Notes under the pieces: generated by a model
The model's input: only the letters and a program-made list of their open reading frames with translations
Told to the model about the DNA's origin: nothing
Database searches by the model: none
Assembly (NCBI RefSeq): GCF_003952725.1
Contig: NZ_CP032509.1
Coordinates: 744,001 to 808,000 of the forward strand
Source of the DNA: Georhizobium profundi
GTDB taxonomy: Bacteria > Pseudomonadota > Alphaproteobacteria > Rhizobiales > Rhizobiaceae
Direction: 5' to 3'
Length of the DNA: 64,000 nucleotides
In this document: piece after piece, positions 41,792 through 50,347 of the stretch
Layout of the letters: each line of letters opens with the position of its first letter
How positions within the stretch are numbered: the first letter of the stretch is position 1
Translations under genes and position numbers: made by a program

Positions 41792-42806
41792 GACGTCCAT
41801 CAGCACCTATCGCAGCGCGATCATCGACGCATTGGCGGAAGAGATGCGAAACGATGCCGGCGTCTTTCTCATGGGCGAAGACATCGGCAAGGCCGGCGGC
41901 GTCTTCAAGCAGACCGAGGGCCTTTTCATCGAATTCGGCGCCGAGCGGGTCATCGATACACCGATATCAGAGCCGGGAGCGTTCGGGATGGCTGTCGGCG
42001 CCGCGATGACCGGCATGCGGCCGGTCTTTGAGGTGATGTTCGGCGACTTCATGACGCTGATCATGGATCAGCTCGTCAATCAGGCGGCCAAGGTAGCATA
42101 TATGTCGAATGGCCAGTTCACCGTACCGCTCGTCGTGCGCACGACGATGGGCACGGGCTCCAGCCTGGGGCCGCAGCACTCGCAGTCGCTGTACGCTTGG
42201 GCATGCCACGTTCCAGGGTTGAAGGTTGCCGTACCTTCCACCCCTGCGGACGCGAAGGGTCTCTACAAATCGGCGATCCGCGACGCAAACCCGGTGCTCA
42301 TCTTCGAGGACCGCATGCTCTACGGTCTCAAAGGCCCGGTAGCAGTGGGCGAGACCTCGCTCGTTCCTCTTGGCCAGGCGGTCGTCGCGCGTGGAGGCCG
42401 AGACCTCACCGTCGTCGCTGTCGGGCGGATGGTACAACATGCGCTGAAGGCCGCCGAGCGCCTATCAGAGGATGGTATCGAGATTGAGGTTGTCGATCCG
42501 CGCACGCTTCTGCCGCTCGACGTCGAGACCATCGCGTGCTCGGTCAGGCGCACCAACCGCGCGCTGGTTGTCGATGGCGGTGCGCAGCAATACGGCGCCG
42601 GCGCGGAAATCGCCCAAAGCATCAACGAAGCCGCATTTGATTGGCTCGACGCCCCAGTGATGCGGCTTTGCGCTGAGAACATCCCCGTACCGATCAGCCG
42701 AACGCTCGAGCCGCTGGTTCAGCCCGACGAGAGCCGGATCGTGGCAAAGGTCAAAGAACTGCTGGTCGGTCATCGCTGGCCGGATCGAGAGGACGACAGC
42801 CCATGA
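41784..42806 (+). CDS. TPP-dependent dehydrogenase E1 beta subunit (pair 1)
   Basis: A 340-residue E1 beta. The glutamate that activates TPP is in LMGEDIGKAGG; PISEPGAFGMAVGAAMTGMRPVFEVMFGDF and GAQHSQSLYAWACHVPGLKVAVPSTP-type elements (here GPQHSQSLYAWA) are conserved, with the transketolase C-terminal domain after residue 210. It overlaps E1 alpha by 8 bp and the next E1 alpha by ATGA, so the two pairs are co-translated. Confidence 0.9.
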   Translation: MAETSISTYRSAIIDALAEEMRNDAGVFLMGEDIGKAGGVFKQTEGLFIEFGAERVIDTPISEPGAFGMAVGAAMTGMRPVFEVMFGDFMTLIMDQLVNQAAKVAYMSNGQFTVPLVVRTTMGTGSSLGPQHSQSLYAWACHVPGLKVAVPSTPADAKGLYKSAIRDANPVLIFEDRMLYGLKGPVAVGETSLVPLGQAVVARGGRDLTVVAVGRMVQHALKAAERLSEDGIEIEVVDPRTLLPLDVETIACSVRRTNRALVVDGGAQQYGAGAEIAQSINEAAFDWLDAPVMRLCAENIPVPISRTLEPLVQPDESRIVAKVKELLVGHRWPDREDDSP

Positions 42807-43837
42807 ATGATGAAATCCGACAGCGCCGCTGGACGTTCCTGAAGCAGATGATGTTGATCCGCCGCTTCGAGGAAGCGGTCGCTACTGCCGGCGCCGAAAA
42901 GGCCTTTCCCGGGCACTACCATCTTTATATCGGCCAAGAGGCGACGGGCGTCGGCGCTATGGCGGCCCTTGGTCCGAGCGATAAGATTGCAACGACGCAC
43001 CGCAACCACGGCCATGTATTAGCGCGAGGCGCAGATCCGGAAGCATGTCTGGCTGAAATCATGGGGAGGGCCAATGGCATCAATCGCGGCCGAGGCGGCA
43101 CGATACATCTGTGCGATCCCGAGCTCGGCTTTCTGCAGACCTCCGGTGTGGTCGGCAGTGTAGTCGGGCTTGCGGCCGGCGGCGGATATGCTTGTAAGCT
43201 GAAGGGAGATGGCAGTCTGACTGCTGCGTTTTTCGGTGACGGGGCGCTGGAGGAGGGTATCGCGTTCGAGTGCCTCAATATCGCCGCTCTCTGGGGCTTG
43301 CCAGTGATCTTCATCTGCGAGAACAACAGCGCCGATGCGCTTGGCATGGCCAAAGGCGGCTATCCAACGCTGGTGCACGCTGCCAATGATCTGCGCAGCA
43401 TCCCTGGGTCGCTCGGCATCGAAGCTATCAGAGTTGATGGAACCGAAGTCGAAGAGGTGCATCGTGTAGTTGCTCATGCGGCGGCGCATTGCCGTGCGGG
43501 CAAGGGGCCCCTTTTTATCGAAACGGTGACCCGCCGCTGGGCTGGCAGCGCGCCGCTCTGGCCTGAGCTTGCCACCGGCATCACCGACATCGGCATGGCA
43601 ACGGGACGAACCAAGATCGATGACGGTCCACATTCATACTGGTATCGCCATAACGATCCTGTGCTCAAACTTGCGCGGCAAATTTTGCAGGACGATCACT
43701 CAGCTCGGATGCAGATCGAACTGCTTGACGAGCAGACCCAAGCCCACATGAGAGCAGTCGTGGAGCGGGTCCACCAGTCGCCTTACCCCGAACTCGCTAC
43801 AGCCACAGATTTCGTGTTCGCGCAGGGAGCCGCCTGA
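42803..43837 (+). CDS. TPP-dependent dehydrogenase E1 alpha subunit (pair 2)
   Basis: A 344-residue paralogue of the first alpha subunit. The TPP motif runs from GDGALEEGIAFECLNIAALW to FICENN, and THRNHGHVLARGA replaces the HRGHGH loop of pair 1. GRGGTIHLCD is the matching loop for GRSGSMHIFD. The clear sequence distance from pair 1 argues for two different enzymes rather than a recent duplication. Confidence 0.88.
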   Translation: MNDEIRQRRWTFLKQMMLIRRFEEAVATAGAEKAFPGHYHLYIGQEATGVGAMAALGPSDKIATTHRNHGHVLARGADPEACLAEIMGRANGINRGRGGTIHLCDPELGFLQTSGVVGSVVGLAAGGGYACKLKGDGSLTAAFFGDGALEEGIAFECLNIAALWGLPVIFICENNSADALGMAKGGYPTLVHAANDLRSIPGSLGIEAIRVDGTEVEEVHRVVAHAAAHCRAGKGPLFIETVTRRWAGSAPLWPELATGITDIGMATGRTKIDDGPHSYWYRHNDPVLKLARQILQDDHSARMQIELLDEQTQAHMRAVVERVHQSPYPELATATDFVFAQGAA

Positions 43838-44824
43838 ATGCCGCACCAGAAGACTTATGCCGCCGCTTTCGTGGATGCGCTCCTAGATAGTATGTCCGAC
43901 GACCGGATGGTGACACTGATCGGAAGTGCGCCTTTGGGTCTTGGACCAGAGCGGCATCTGACGGAGGAACTTCGCCATCAGTATCCGGACCGCGTGCTAG
44001 ACCCACCGACAGCCGAAGGCGGCGTCGCCTCTGTTGGCGCAGGTGCTGCAATGGCGGGAGCCCGACCTTTTGTTGATTTGCTGACCGGCAGCTTTGTCTA
44101 TCTTGCGTGGACTCAGATCGTGAACGAAGCCGCTAACGGGCATTACATGTCCGGTGGCAAACTTCAGGTTCCGGTTACCTACCACTGCCTTGAAGGCGTT
44201 CGTGGTGCAGGCGCGCCTCAGCATAGTCAGAGCCCTCACGCCATGCTTTGGAATGCTCCTGGTGTGGAGATTGTCATTCCCTCGATGGCCTCCGATGTCT
44301 ACGGCCTGATCCGAACAGCTATTGCGAGTCCCAATCCCACAATGATCTTTTCTCACGCGAAGATACTGGGCATTGAGTCTGACGTGCCACCGTCTCGCAC
44401 CCCAATCCCGTTTGGTAAAGCAGATATCAAACGACATGGTCGTGACGTTACCATCGTGGCTCTGTCAATTTGTGTGCATCATGCGTTGGCGGCCGCGGTA
44501 GAACTCGCTGAAGAGGGCATCGAGGCCGAGGTCATAGATCCAAGGACGTTGGTGCCGTTCGATGAGGAAACGATCCTTGCATCAGTGAAGCGGACCGGGC
44601 GCCTGGTCATTGCGGACGAAGTACCACAACGAGCAAGTGCGGCATCTGAAATCGCGGCGACCATCGCCGAGCGGGGGTTTGATTATCTGAAGGCCCCGAT
44701 CTCGCGCGTCACGCGCCCGGATACTCCAATCCCTTTCAGTCCCGCCCTGGAGCAATCTTTGATACCCTCAGCTCGGAAAATTGCTGAAGCTTCGCGGGCA
44801 TTGTGCATGTACCGCAATCAATAG
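43838..44824 (+). CDS. TPP-dependent dehydrogenase E1 beta subunit (pair 2)
   Basis: A 328-residue E1 beta that begins directly after the stop of its alpha partner. PPTAEGGVASVGAGAAMAGARPFVDL replaces the usual PISE segment, and GAPQHSQSPHAMLWNAPGVEIVIPS and LVPFDEETILASVKRTGRLV are conserved. The N-terminal glutamate region reads LIGSAPLGLGP instead of xGEDV, so the glutamate that normally activates TPP is not evident. Its 3' end meets the truncated relaxase pseudogene on the other strand (7-bp overlap), so this is the edge of the mobile-element relic. Confidence 0.85.
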   Translation: MPHQKTYAAAFVDALLDSMSDDRMVTLIGSAPLGLGPERHLTEELRHQYPDRVLDPPTAEGGVASVGAGAAMAGARPFVDLLTGSFVYLAWTQIVNEAANGHYMSGGKLQVPVTYHCLEGVRGAGAPQHSQSPHAMLWNAPGVEIVIPSMASDVYGLIRTAIASPNPTMIFSHAKILGIESDVPPSRTPIPFGKADIKRHGRDVTIVALSICVHHALAAAVELAEEGIEAEVIDPRTLVPFDEETILASVKRTGRLVIADEVPQRASAASEIAATIAERGFDYLKAPISRVTRPDTPIPFSPALEQSLIPSARKIAEASRALCMYRNQ

Positions 44825-45180
44825 GAACTGCGCTCAGCGAGCGCACGGCCAAAGCTCTTCGCATTGTCAGAACGCGCCCGGGCGTCCTGGCAAATCTGTT
44901 TGACCTCACGCGATTCGATCTTAAGGAGGCGTGCCGGCCATTGGGCCAGTGTGAAGTTGAGCGGGCTCCTGCCCCCGACATGGCCAGCCTGTTGGGCAAC
45001 TGCCAGCCGTGCTCGAGATAGAGTTCTTTGGAAAGTTTCGCTTGAAGTGCGGATGATTGACCGACTTCATCTGATCGGTATCGCTCCGGCTCCAAACCGC
45101 ATGGGCGATGCAATCGGAATGGTCTGACAGATGACGCCATTGCTGGAATGGCAACTCGACCCGAGCGCCGCAGCACCTGG
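44818..45180 (-). pseudogene. Relaxase/mobilization nuclease pseudogene, frameshifted and truncated
   Basis: Three minus-strand frames in succession give pieces of an alphaproteobacterial relaxase: IAHAVWSRSDTDQMK with HPHFKRNF (about 45114-45045), then ELYLEHGWQLPN (about 45045-44985), then PLNFTLAQWPARLL to SDNAKSFGRALAERSSY (about 44975-44818). Relaxases of this type carry an H-x-VWSR-D segment followed by LYLEHGW, NFTLAEW and SF-ALEERGY stretches. Two frameshifts and the stop at 44818 break it. The upstream N-terminal relaxase domain is not recognisable. It shows that the right-hand DNA came in part from a conjugative or mobilizable element. Confidence 0.75.
44829..44845 (+). terminator. 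Hairpin after the E1 operon
   Basis: A perfect stem TGCGCTC/GAGCGCA with an AGC loop, 5 bp after the stop. No T-run follows. It lies within the relaxase relic, so its terminator role is uncertain. Confidence 0.35.
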
Positions 45181-45271
45181 ATCACCTGATATCTCTGATT
45201 CACATCTGGAGAATCGCGTTTCTAAAGCAGGGAGTAACGGGGGGAATGCGGGGATTGGTGTTGCACGACGT

Positions 45272-45673
45272 TTATAAGGTCGTCTCGTAATCCTTGGGCG
45301 CGGTGGGCAACCCCGGCTGCTCATGTCAGTCAGCCATATCGCTCAGGTGTCGCTTTCTGCGAAACGGGGGCTTGGCAGCCTGGCCATAGCGCTCGATCAG
45401 CTCGTCCAGGGCTATCTGGCTTTGGCGCTAATCGAAACCCTGGCCAGCCAGCGTTTCCAAGATCGTCTCGTACATCCAGTCTCGGTGTTCCTGTTTGGCT
45501 TTCTTCGCCATTCGGATCGATCGCCAAAGCCAGACACGTGCGACGTCGTCCCGATCGGGGCGTCGCATCTCCCGCATCTCGTCACGGTAAGCCTGCTGCC
45601 GTTCGCGCTGCTGCCGACGTCGGATGGCCGCCTGGCGGGTGCCAGTCGGCCGTGCTCCGGGAGGTCTCGTCAT
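45272..45673 (-). pseudogene. Broken small gene upstream of the relaxase relic (two in-frame stops)
   Basis: The ATG at 45673 opens an 81-residue frame rich in arginine and charged helices (RDDVARVWLWRSIRMAKKAK). It is closed by TAG at 45428-45430. The same frame carries on with coding-like sequence (ALDELIERYGQAAKPPFRRK), meets TGA at 45326-45328, and goes on again (EQPGLPTAPKDYETTL) to TAA at 45272. Two nonsense mutations in a 134-codon gene are the simplest reading. It is on the same strand as, and just upstream of, the relaxase relic, so a mobilization accessory role is plausible. Confidence 0.65.
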
Positions 45674-46865
45674 GTGGGCAGTCCACCCTTGCCAATGTTG
45701 ACACGGGGGCAGACGGAAATTGGAGTGCGCCGATCATAGCAGGCACGTGCGGTTCGGCAGTGGTGGGAGCTGAAAGCGGTCGCGATCAGGATGAGTGGGT
45801 TGGTCATTGTCAAGCACAGGGGCGGGATGCCCCTGCAAAAATGGTGTGCCGAAAATCCCATCGGCGCAATGCCGAGAGCCATCGATTTGAATCAGGGACT
45901 GCGCTTGCCAAAAGATCCGTCGAGGGCCCTCGCGGTGCTGCAACAGCCACTCGCAGCAAACCGCGTTTATTCCGTGAATCGGTTTTCTCGAGGCCGGAAT
46001 CAAAAATAGCGACATCGATGCAAATCGTACGAAATCAGATTGATGTGTCTGGATGTGCCCGCAAATCGAAATGCATTCCGGCAACACGACCTGCAGGAGC
46101 TGCTGTCGTCGGTCGGCTCAGGCCGCGAGCGACCAAAAATGGCTTTCGGTCCCAGGAGCCGTGATCCTCAGGACGCGAATATTCGGCCGTGATGTCAACA
46201 CTGACGCCGCTAGGCGAAGCCGTCGGTCAGCCTGTAAACGGCGTTCATCGAAGAATCACCAAAGTCACGTCGTGAATCATCGCTGTCGGGAGCGGCAACA
46301 GCCGGTATCCCGTCACTGACGTCCTGGCTCGGGCATGCCGGTTGGACGGCGTCCGAAACGGACCATCCAAACGAACGGACGCATCCATTTGCCCTTCGAC
46401 CGAACGGACTTGCTTGGCGTCCTTCGGGCAGCTTCCCGCCGCACGTCAATGCCGGGGCATGAGCAAACGCCGTTCGCCTGTGAATCGGATTTGTCGCGTC
46501 GAGAATCGCGGATATCGATCTTTGAATCGCCGAAGCACGCATCGAGAAGATGTGCGGAGACATCATCTCAATTGAGCCTGCCCCGCACCCAAATCGAAAC
46601 GCCTTCATAGCCATGCTGTGTGGGACAAGCCTTCGCGTTGGTAGAGGCATCGGGCAGGGAGCCGACGTGTCGGATAAAGGCCCCTCGGCAAAGGTCGGCT
46701 GTGCCTTCATGTCAACACTTGGCATTCTTGCGGTCGACTTTGCCGGGCCTGTAAACGTCGTTTAGAGATGAATCAAAAATCTCAAGGCGCTGCCTATGGA
46801 CAGGGCGGCGAGGGGCAACCAAAGAGCAGTGATATGCTGTCGATGCCTTGCTCCTCGGGTCACGA
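45674..46865. other. Noncoding region with iteron-like repeats
   Basis: About 1.2 kb between the broken small gene and the FtsH-like protease gene. I see no convincing gene. It contains a CAGGGGC/GCCCCTG hairpin at 45817-45835 and four repeat blocks at 45956, 46234, 46463 and 46751. GANTC sites are frequent, and all nine are read as GAATC on the plus strand. Confidence 0.6.
45956..46774. repeat. Four iteron-like blocks: GYAAAC-NCGTT plus GAATC repeats at 21-bp steps
   Basis: Block 1: GCAAACCGCGTT at 45956, GAATC at 45976 and 45997. Block 2: GTAAACGGCGTT at 46234, GAATC at 46253 and 46274. Block 3: GCAAACGCCGTT at 46463, GAATC at 46482, 46503 and 46524. Block 4: GTAAACGTCGTT at 46751, GAATC at 46770. 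GAATC copies within a block start exactly 21 bp apart, two helical turns. The 12-mer precedes the first GAATC by 19-20 bp and in blocks 2-4 contains the palindrome AACGNCGTT. Blocks repeat every 229-288 bp. ATGTCAACACT also recurs 39 bp before blocks 2 and 4 (46192 and 46709). This pattern suits a DNA-binding protein, for example a replication or partition site. Confidence 0.7.
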
Positions 46866-48857
46866 TCATGCTGCGTTTACAGCTTTGATCGCCGCCCTTC
46901 GCTTTCCGGCCTTCCGTTGCCGTTCGATGAGCGGCCTCACTTCATGACCTTGCATCGATCCACGGCGGATCAGATGCCTTGCGATCGACTTTACGAACTG
47001 CCGATCACCAGCGATCAAATCCGTTGCGGTCTTCAGGCTGTTCTTCAGGACGGCATCCACGCGCTCTTTGAGTTTGAGGTCGGAGCGACGAAGTCTATCC
47101 AAAGAGAACGCGTCTTGTGCGTCATGGAAGACCAAAGATGGCCCAAATCCCAGACACGCTTCCATCATCGTGGCGAGGTCAGTTGCCCGCTGCAAATCGC
47201 TGCCGGGCACGGCACCCGCGCCATCTGCATGTTCGCCGTAAAACACGGTCTCCGCTGCGATGCCTGCCATCAGGATGGTGACTTCTTCTAGATAACTTGC
47301 ACGTGATCGCCGCTTCAGCGGCTGCTGCTGAATCGTGACATGGCCGCCTGGCCCAGCATGTTTGCGTCTGAGGGTGCGGTTGATCTCAATCAACTCGACG
47401 CCGCGCCCGAGTGCAGACGCCACCACAGCATGTCCGGCTTCATGGATCGCCATGACTTCTACGAGCTCGTCGGGCACGATGATCTCTTCGGGGAGCTCCG
47501 CCATGAAATCGCCGACGACAACGGCCCGGCGTTCTTTCCGCGCACGTCGCCTCGCTCGGCGACAGAGCGCTTCGAGGTCAGCACCCGACCAGCCATCGGT
47601 CACGGACGCGATCTTCTCGACGACGTCATCTGCCAGCCCATCCGGCTGATGGACACGCAAGATCACTCGTCTTGCAGTCTCATCAGGGAGTGGGATGTCG
47701 ATCTGCCGATCTAGGCGTCCAGGGCGCAGAAGCGCGGGGTCGATCCCGTCGCTGTGATTACATGCCCCGACAATGACAACGCCTTCGCGATCATCAAGCC
47801 CGTCGATGCATTCAAGCAAACCGTTGACGACCTGGATCGAATAGCTGGCGTGATGGTCACTGAACCTTGCGCGGTCACCGATCGAGTCGAACTCGTCGAT
47901 GAGCAGAATGCTCGGTGCATGTTTGCGGGCCTCCGCAAAATCCTTGCGCATGGCCTTGAGGAGATCACCGAGATGACCGGTCGCTTGCCATCGTGCAACA
48001 GACGCCGCGACGAGATGCGCCTCGCAGCTCTTCGACAGTGCCGCTGCAAAAGTCGTTTTGCCTGTCCCGGGAGGTCCACACAGAAGGACGCCACGATCGA
48101 CATCTGCCCAGGCGAGCTCTCCGGCTTTCCATGCAGTCAGGTCAGACGCGAGGTCGAGGCCCCATGTTTGCGCAGGTCCATAGCCAGAAAGTTCCTGAAG
48201 GCTCATCAAGCGGGGCTGCCGTGATGATGCGTTGGGCTCCTTTGACTGAGCCTCTTTCGCATCGTCTTCCGCGATGGCTGCTTCGACTTCATCGATGATC
48301 TCGCTGACCGATCGCCGCCGCCCCGTTGCAAGGGCGACGAGATCAATCGGCAGGCGCGCAATACGATCGATCTCCGCGTTTGTGGCGGCCAGGCCGAGAC
48401 ACACTTTCAGCGCCGCCCGCCAGTGCGCCGGTGTCGGAGGCTGCATCTGCAGCACAGCGTCGAAACCCAGGCGGCACCTGTGGGGGATGAAATCTAGACT
48501 ATGCGTCAGGAGCAGATACCTCGGCATCTCCATCAGCCGGACGGGCAGATCCTCAAGCCAAATGGAAGACGTCTCGGCATCCACTGGGTCGACGTCATAC
48601 TCGAATAAATCCTGGAGATCGCGCTGACACTCAGACAGAGCGCGCCTTGCAGCGCTGACCATTGTTTTGGGCTCAAAACTCGGCGGCACGAGCAGGATGA
48701 ACCGTCCCGGTTGGCCAGAGCGAAATTCGCGCTCGTTCCGGAGAGCGCGGACGATCATCGCCCGGCGCAGGAAACGGGAAAGGCTCATGAAACCTTTGTG
48801 CTCCTGCCGCTGCGACTGATCGGTGATGTGTCGAGGAAACGTCGCGTACGCTTTCAT
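46866..48857 (-). CDS. FtsH-like AAA metalloprotease without membrane anchor
   Basis: A 663-residue protein combining an AAA ATPase and an M41 peptidase. An N-terminal domain of about 230 residues is unknown. The AAA module has Walker A GPPGTGKTTF, Walker B ILLIDEFDS and the second region of homology PALLRPGRLDRQIDIPLPD. The zinc site HEAGHAVVASA follows, and the third ligand is probably in GSDLQRATDLATMM. Unlike FtsH it has no transmembrane helices, so it should be cytoplasmic. The start at 48857 has GGAGGT upstream and overlaps the preceding gene (ATGA). Related proteins are known from plasmids and mobile elements; the function is unknown. Confidence 0.88.
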   Translation of the reverse strand: MKAYATFPRHITDQSQRQEHKGFMSLSRFLRRAMIVRALRNEREFRSGQPGRFILLVPPSFEPKTMVSAARRALSECQRDLQDLFEYDVDPVDAETSSIWLEDLPVRLMEMPRYLLLTHSLDFIPHRCRLGFDAVLQMQPPTPAHWRAALKVCLGLAATNAEIDRIARLPIDLVALATGRRRSVSEIIDEVEAAIAEDDAKEAQSKEPNASSRQPRLMSLQELSGYGPAQTWGLDLASDLTAWKAGELAWADVDRGVLLCGPPGTGKTTFAAALSKSCEAHLVAASVARWQATGHLGDLLKAMRKDFAEARKHAPSILLIDEFDSIGDRARFSDHHASYSIQVVNGLLECIDGLDDREGVVIVGACNHSDGIDPALLRPGRLDRQIDIPLPDETARRVILRVHQPDGLADDVVEKIASVTDGWSGADLEALCRRARRRARKERRAVVVGDFMAELPEEIIVPDELVEVMAIHEAGHAVVASALGRGVELIEINRTLRRKHAGPGGHVTIQQQPLKRRSRASYLEEVTILMAGIAAETVFYGEHADGAGAVPGSDLQRATDLATMMEACLGFGPSLVFHDAQDAFSLDRLRRSDLKLKERVDAVLKNSLKTATDLIAGDRQFVKSIARHLIRRGSMQGHEVRPLIERQRKAGKRRAAIKAVNAA

Positions 48858-49282
48858 GCTGCACCTCCGATCGCGTTGTTGGTGTTTGGCTGGAGCCGAA
48901 CGCGTCCGTCTGGATCGGTGATGTACAGAAGCGCCCGACTGTGGATGTGCCTGAGAACCAGAAGGGCGGCGTGATCTCCGGCGAGCCCGTGCCATCCGAG
49001 CTGCGTCAGGATGACGTTCGGAACAGAGCCTGGGCGGAAATTACCCAACCGTGCAAATTGCATGGCAAGCCCGATGAGCACTGCAGCATCCGGCAACGCA
49101 GAAACGAGACGGGTCTTGCCGGATGCAAGACGTGCTTGCCCGACGACTTGATCGCTAGCTCCACATGGCTGTTGAGCGCGAGCGGTTGACGGATCGGATG
49201 TCGGACGGACGCGACGGGAAAGGCGTTTCTCGGACGCCGCTTCGAGGGTGGGTTTGACTGGGAGTTTAATTGGATTTTGCAT
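48854..49282 (-). CDS. Hypothetical protein of the protease operon
   Basis: A 142-residue protein I do not recognise. The N-terminal third is basic and disordered-looking; the rest is compact (ALPDAAVLIGLAMQFARLG, VILTQLGWHGLAGDHAALLVLRHI). The last part, RALLYITDPDGRVRL, looks like beta strands. It overlaps the protease gene by 4 bp, so the two products are made together. It could be a substrate, adaptor or regulator of the protease. Confidence 0.7.
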   Translation of the reverse strand: MQNPIKLPVKPTLEAASEKRLSRRVRPTSDPSTARAQQPCGASDQVVGQARLASGKTRLVSALPDAAVLIGLAMQFARLGNFRPGSVPNVILTQLGWHGLAGDHAALLVLRHIHSRALLYITDPDGRVRLQPNTNNAIGGAA

Positions 49283-49381
49283 GACACAGCTCCGCTGCTG
49301 CCGCTGCTCGCTTTGGGCGCGGCGCAGTTCAAAGGATGATGAGGGATGAGTAGCGGAGGGCAGGGGCCGAGCCCCTGCGCC

Positions 49382-50347
49382 TCAGGCGCTGATGCTGACG
49401 CTGGCTGGGTGCAGTCGCGCGAGCCCGACCGGGGCCATGGTCGCGGCCCGGCGGTGTGGTGGTATTCGCTTCGTGCCGTCACCGAGATCGTCTTCGTCAT
49501 CAACGTCGGTCGATGCGACGTCGGTAGAGGACGGATCTGAACCGACCGTCGGTCTGAGCCGAGACAGGCTGAAGGTGCCGACAGCGATCTCTCGCACAAG
49601 GGCGTCGACCGCTGCCCGATAGACAACGCGGCATTGCTGCAGATCAGCCGCGAGGCCGGGCATGCCGAGCAGAGCATCCAAGTGGCACATGCCGAAAATG
49701 CCGTCTCCGTACGAAGCACGGCTGTCGGCCAGATCGAGGATCGCGATCTCGGTGCGCGTCACCATAGTTCGCTGATGCTCGGTGTATAGGATCTGCGGCG
49801 CGACCAAGGCCGCCGCCAACATTCGGTTCTTCAGGTGATTGAGCTGTCTGTTGCCGGAGTAAGACGAGAGAGACCGCATGACGTCGACAATGATCGCACG
49901 GCTGGTCGCTCTCTCAATGACGATCAGGTCGGGACGATAATGACGCGTCGCCCTTCGATCCGGATCAACCGCCAAGCTCGACAGTGACGACCATTCGTTC
50001 AACGCAAGCATGCGCTCAGCCTCATCGAGCAAGGGCAAATCGATGCCGCTATCGAGCACTTTGAACCGAGCTTCAGAGGATACCTTCTCCCGGAGAAGCT
50101 GTTCGAGCATCCGCCCTTCGGCTGCCAAGACTTGCGCAGAAAGGGCAATGAAACCTGCCGACTGCCAGTGCACATCGGTACTCGCCGAGTGGCAGGATCG
50201 AAGCTGCCGAATGGCGTCATCGACGACCAGCCGATGCTGTTGGTCGACGGCATGAGATGACGCTGTCGATGACGGTGTTGACGATGAAGCTTGGTTTGCG
50301 GACGCGGCAAGGCGCACGCCATCTGAAATTGACATGAAGGATTCCAT
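49382..50347 (-). CDS. Hypothetical protein with a possible nuclease-like core
   Basis: A 321-residue protein, first gene of the protease operon. The N and C termini are low-complexity (Ser/Thr-rich; an Asp-rich DDEDD stretch near the end). The central part has YRPDLIVIERATSRAIIVDV followed by a helix (LNHLKNRMLAAALVAPQ), a topology like PD-(D/E)xK nucleases. The lysine of that motif is not evident, so the likeness is weak and it may be inactive. Alternative starts at 50347 and 50335 are possible. Confidence 0.65.
   Translation of the reverse strand: MESFMSISDGVRLAASANQASSSTPSSTASSHAVDQQHRLVVDDAIRQLRSCHSASTDVHWQSAGFIALSAQVLAAEGRMLEQLLREKVSSEARFKVLDSGIDLPLLDEAERMLALNEWSSLSSLAVDPDRRATRHYRPDLIVIERATSRAIIVDVMRSLSSYSGNRQLNHLKNRMLAAALVAPQILYTEHQRTMVTRTEIAILDLADSRASYGDGIFGMCHLDALLGMPGLAADLQQCRVVYRAAVDALVREIAVGTFSLSRLRPTVGSDPSSTDVASTDVDDEDDLGDGTKRIPPHRRAATMAPVGLARLHPASVSISA

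Noticed and set aside
42803..44824. Second E1 alpha/beta pair as a recent tandem duplication of the first
   Set aside because: The pairs differ in key loops (HRGHGH against HRNHGH, GRSGSMHIFD against GRGGTIHLCD), so they are old paralogues.
45791..46009. Plus-strand frame of 72 codons (starts MSGLVIVKHRGGM)
   Set aside because: No good ribosome site, no motif, and it overlaps the first iteron-like block.
45956..46774. CRISPR array
   Set aside because: The repeats are short and imperfect, blocks lie 229-288 bp apart, and there are no uniform spacers or cas genes.
47335..48298. Plus-strand frames of 100-156 codons opposite the FtsH-like protease
   Set aside because: Antisense to a gene with intact Walker and HExxH motifs; no independent support.
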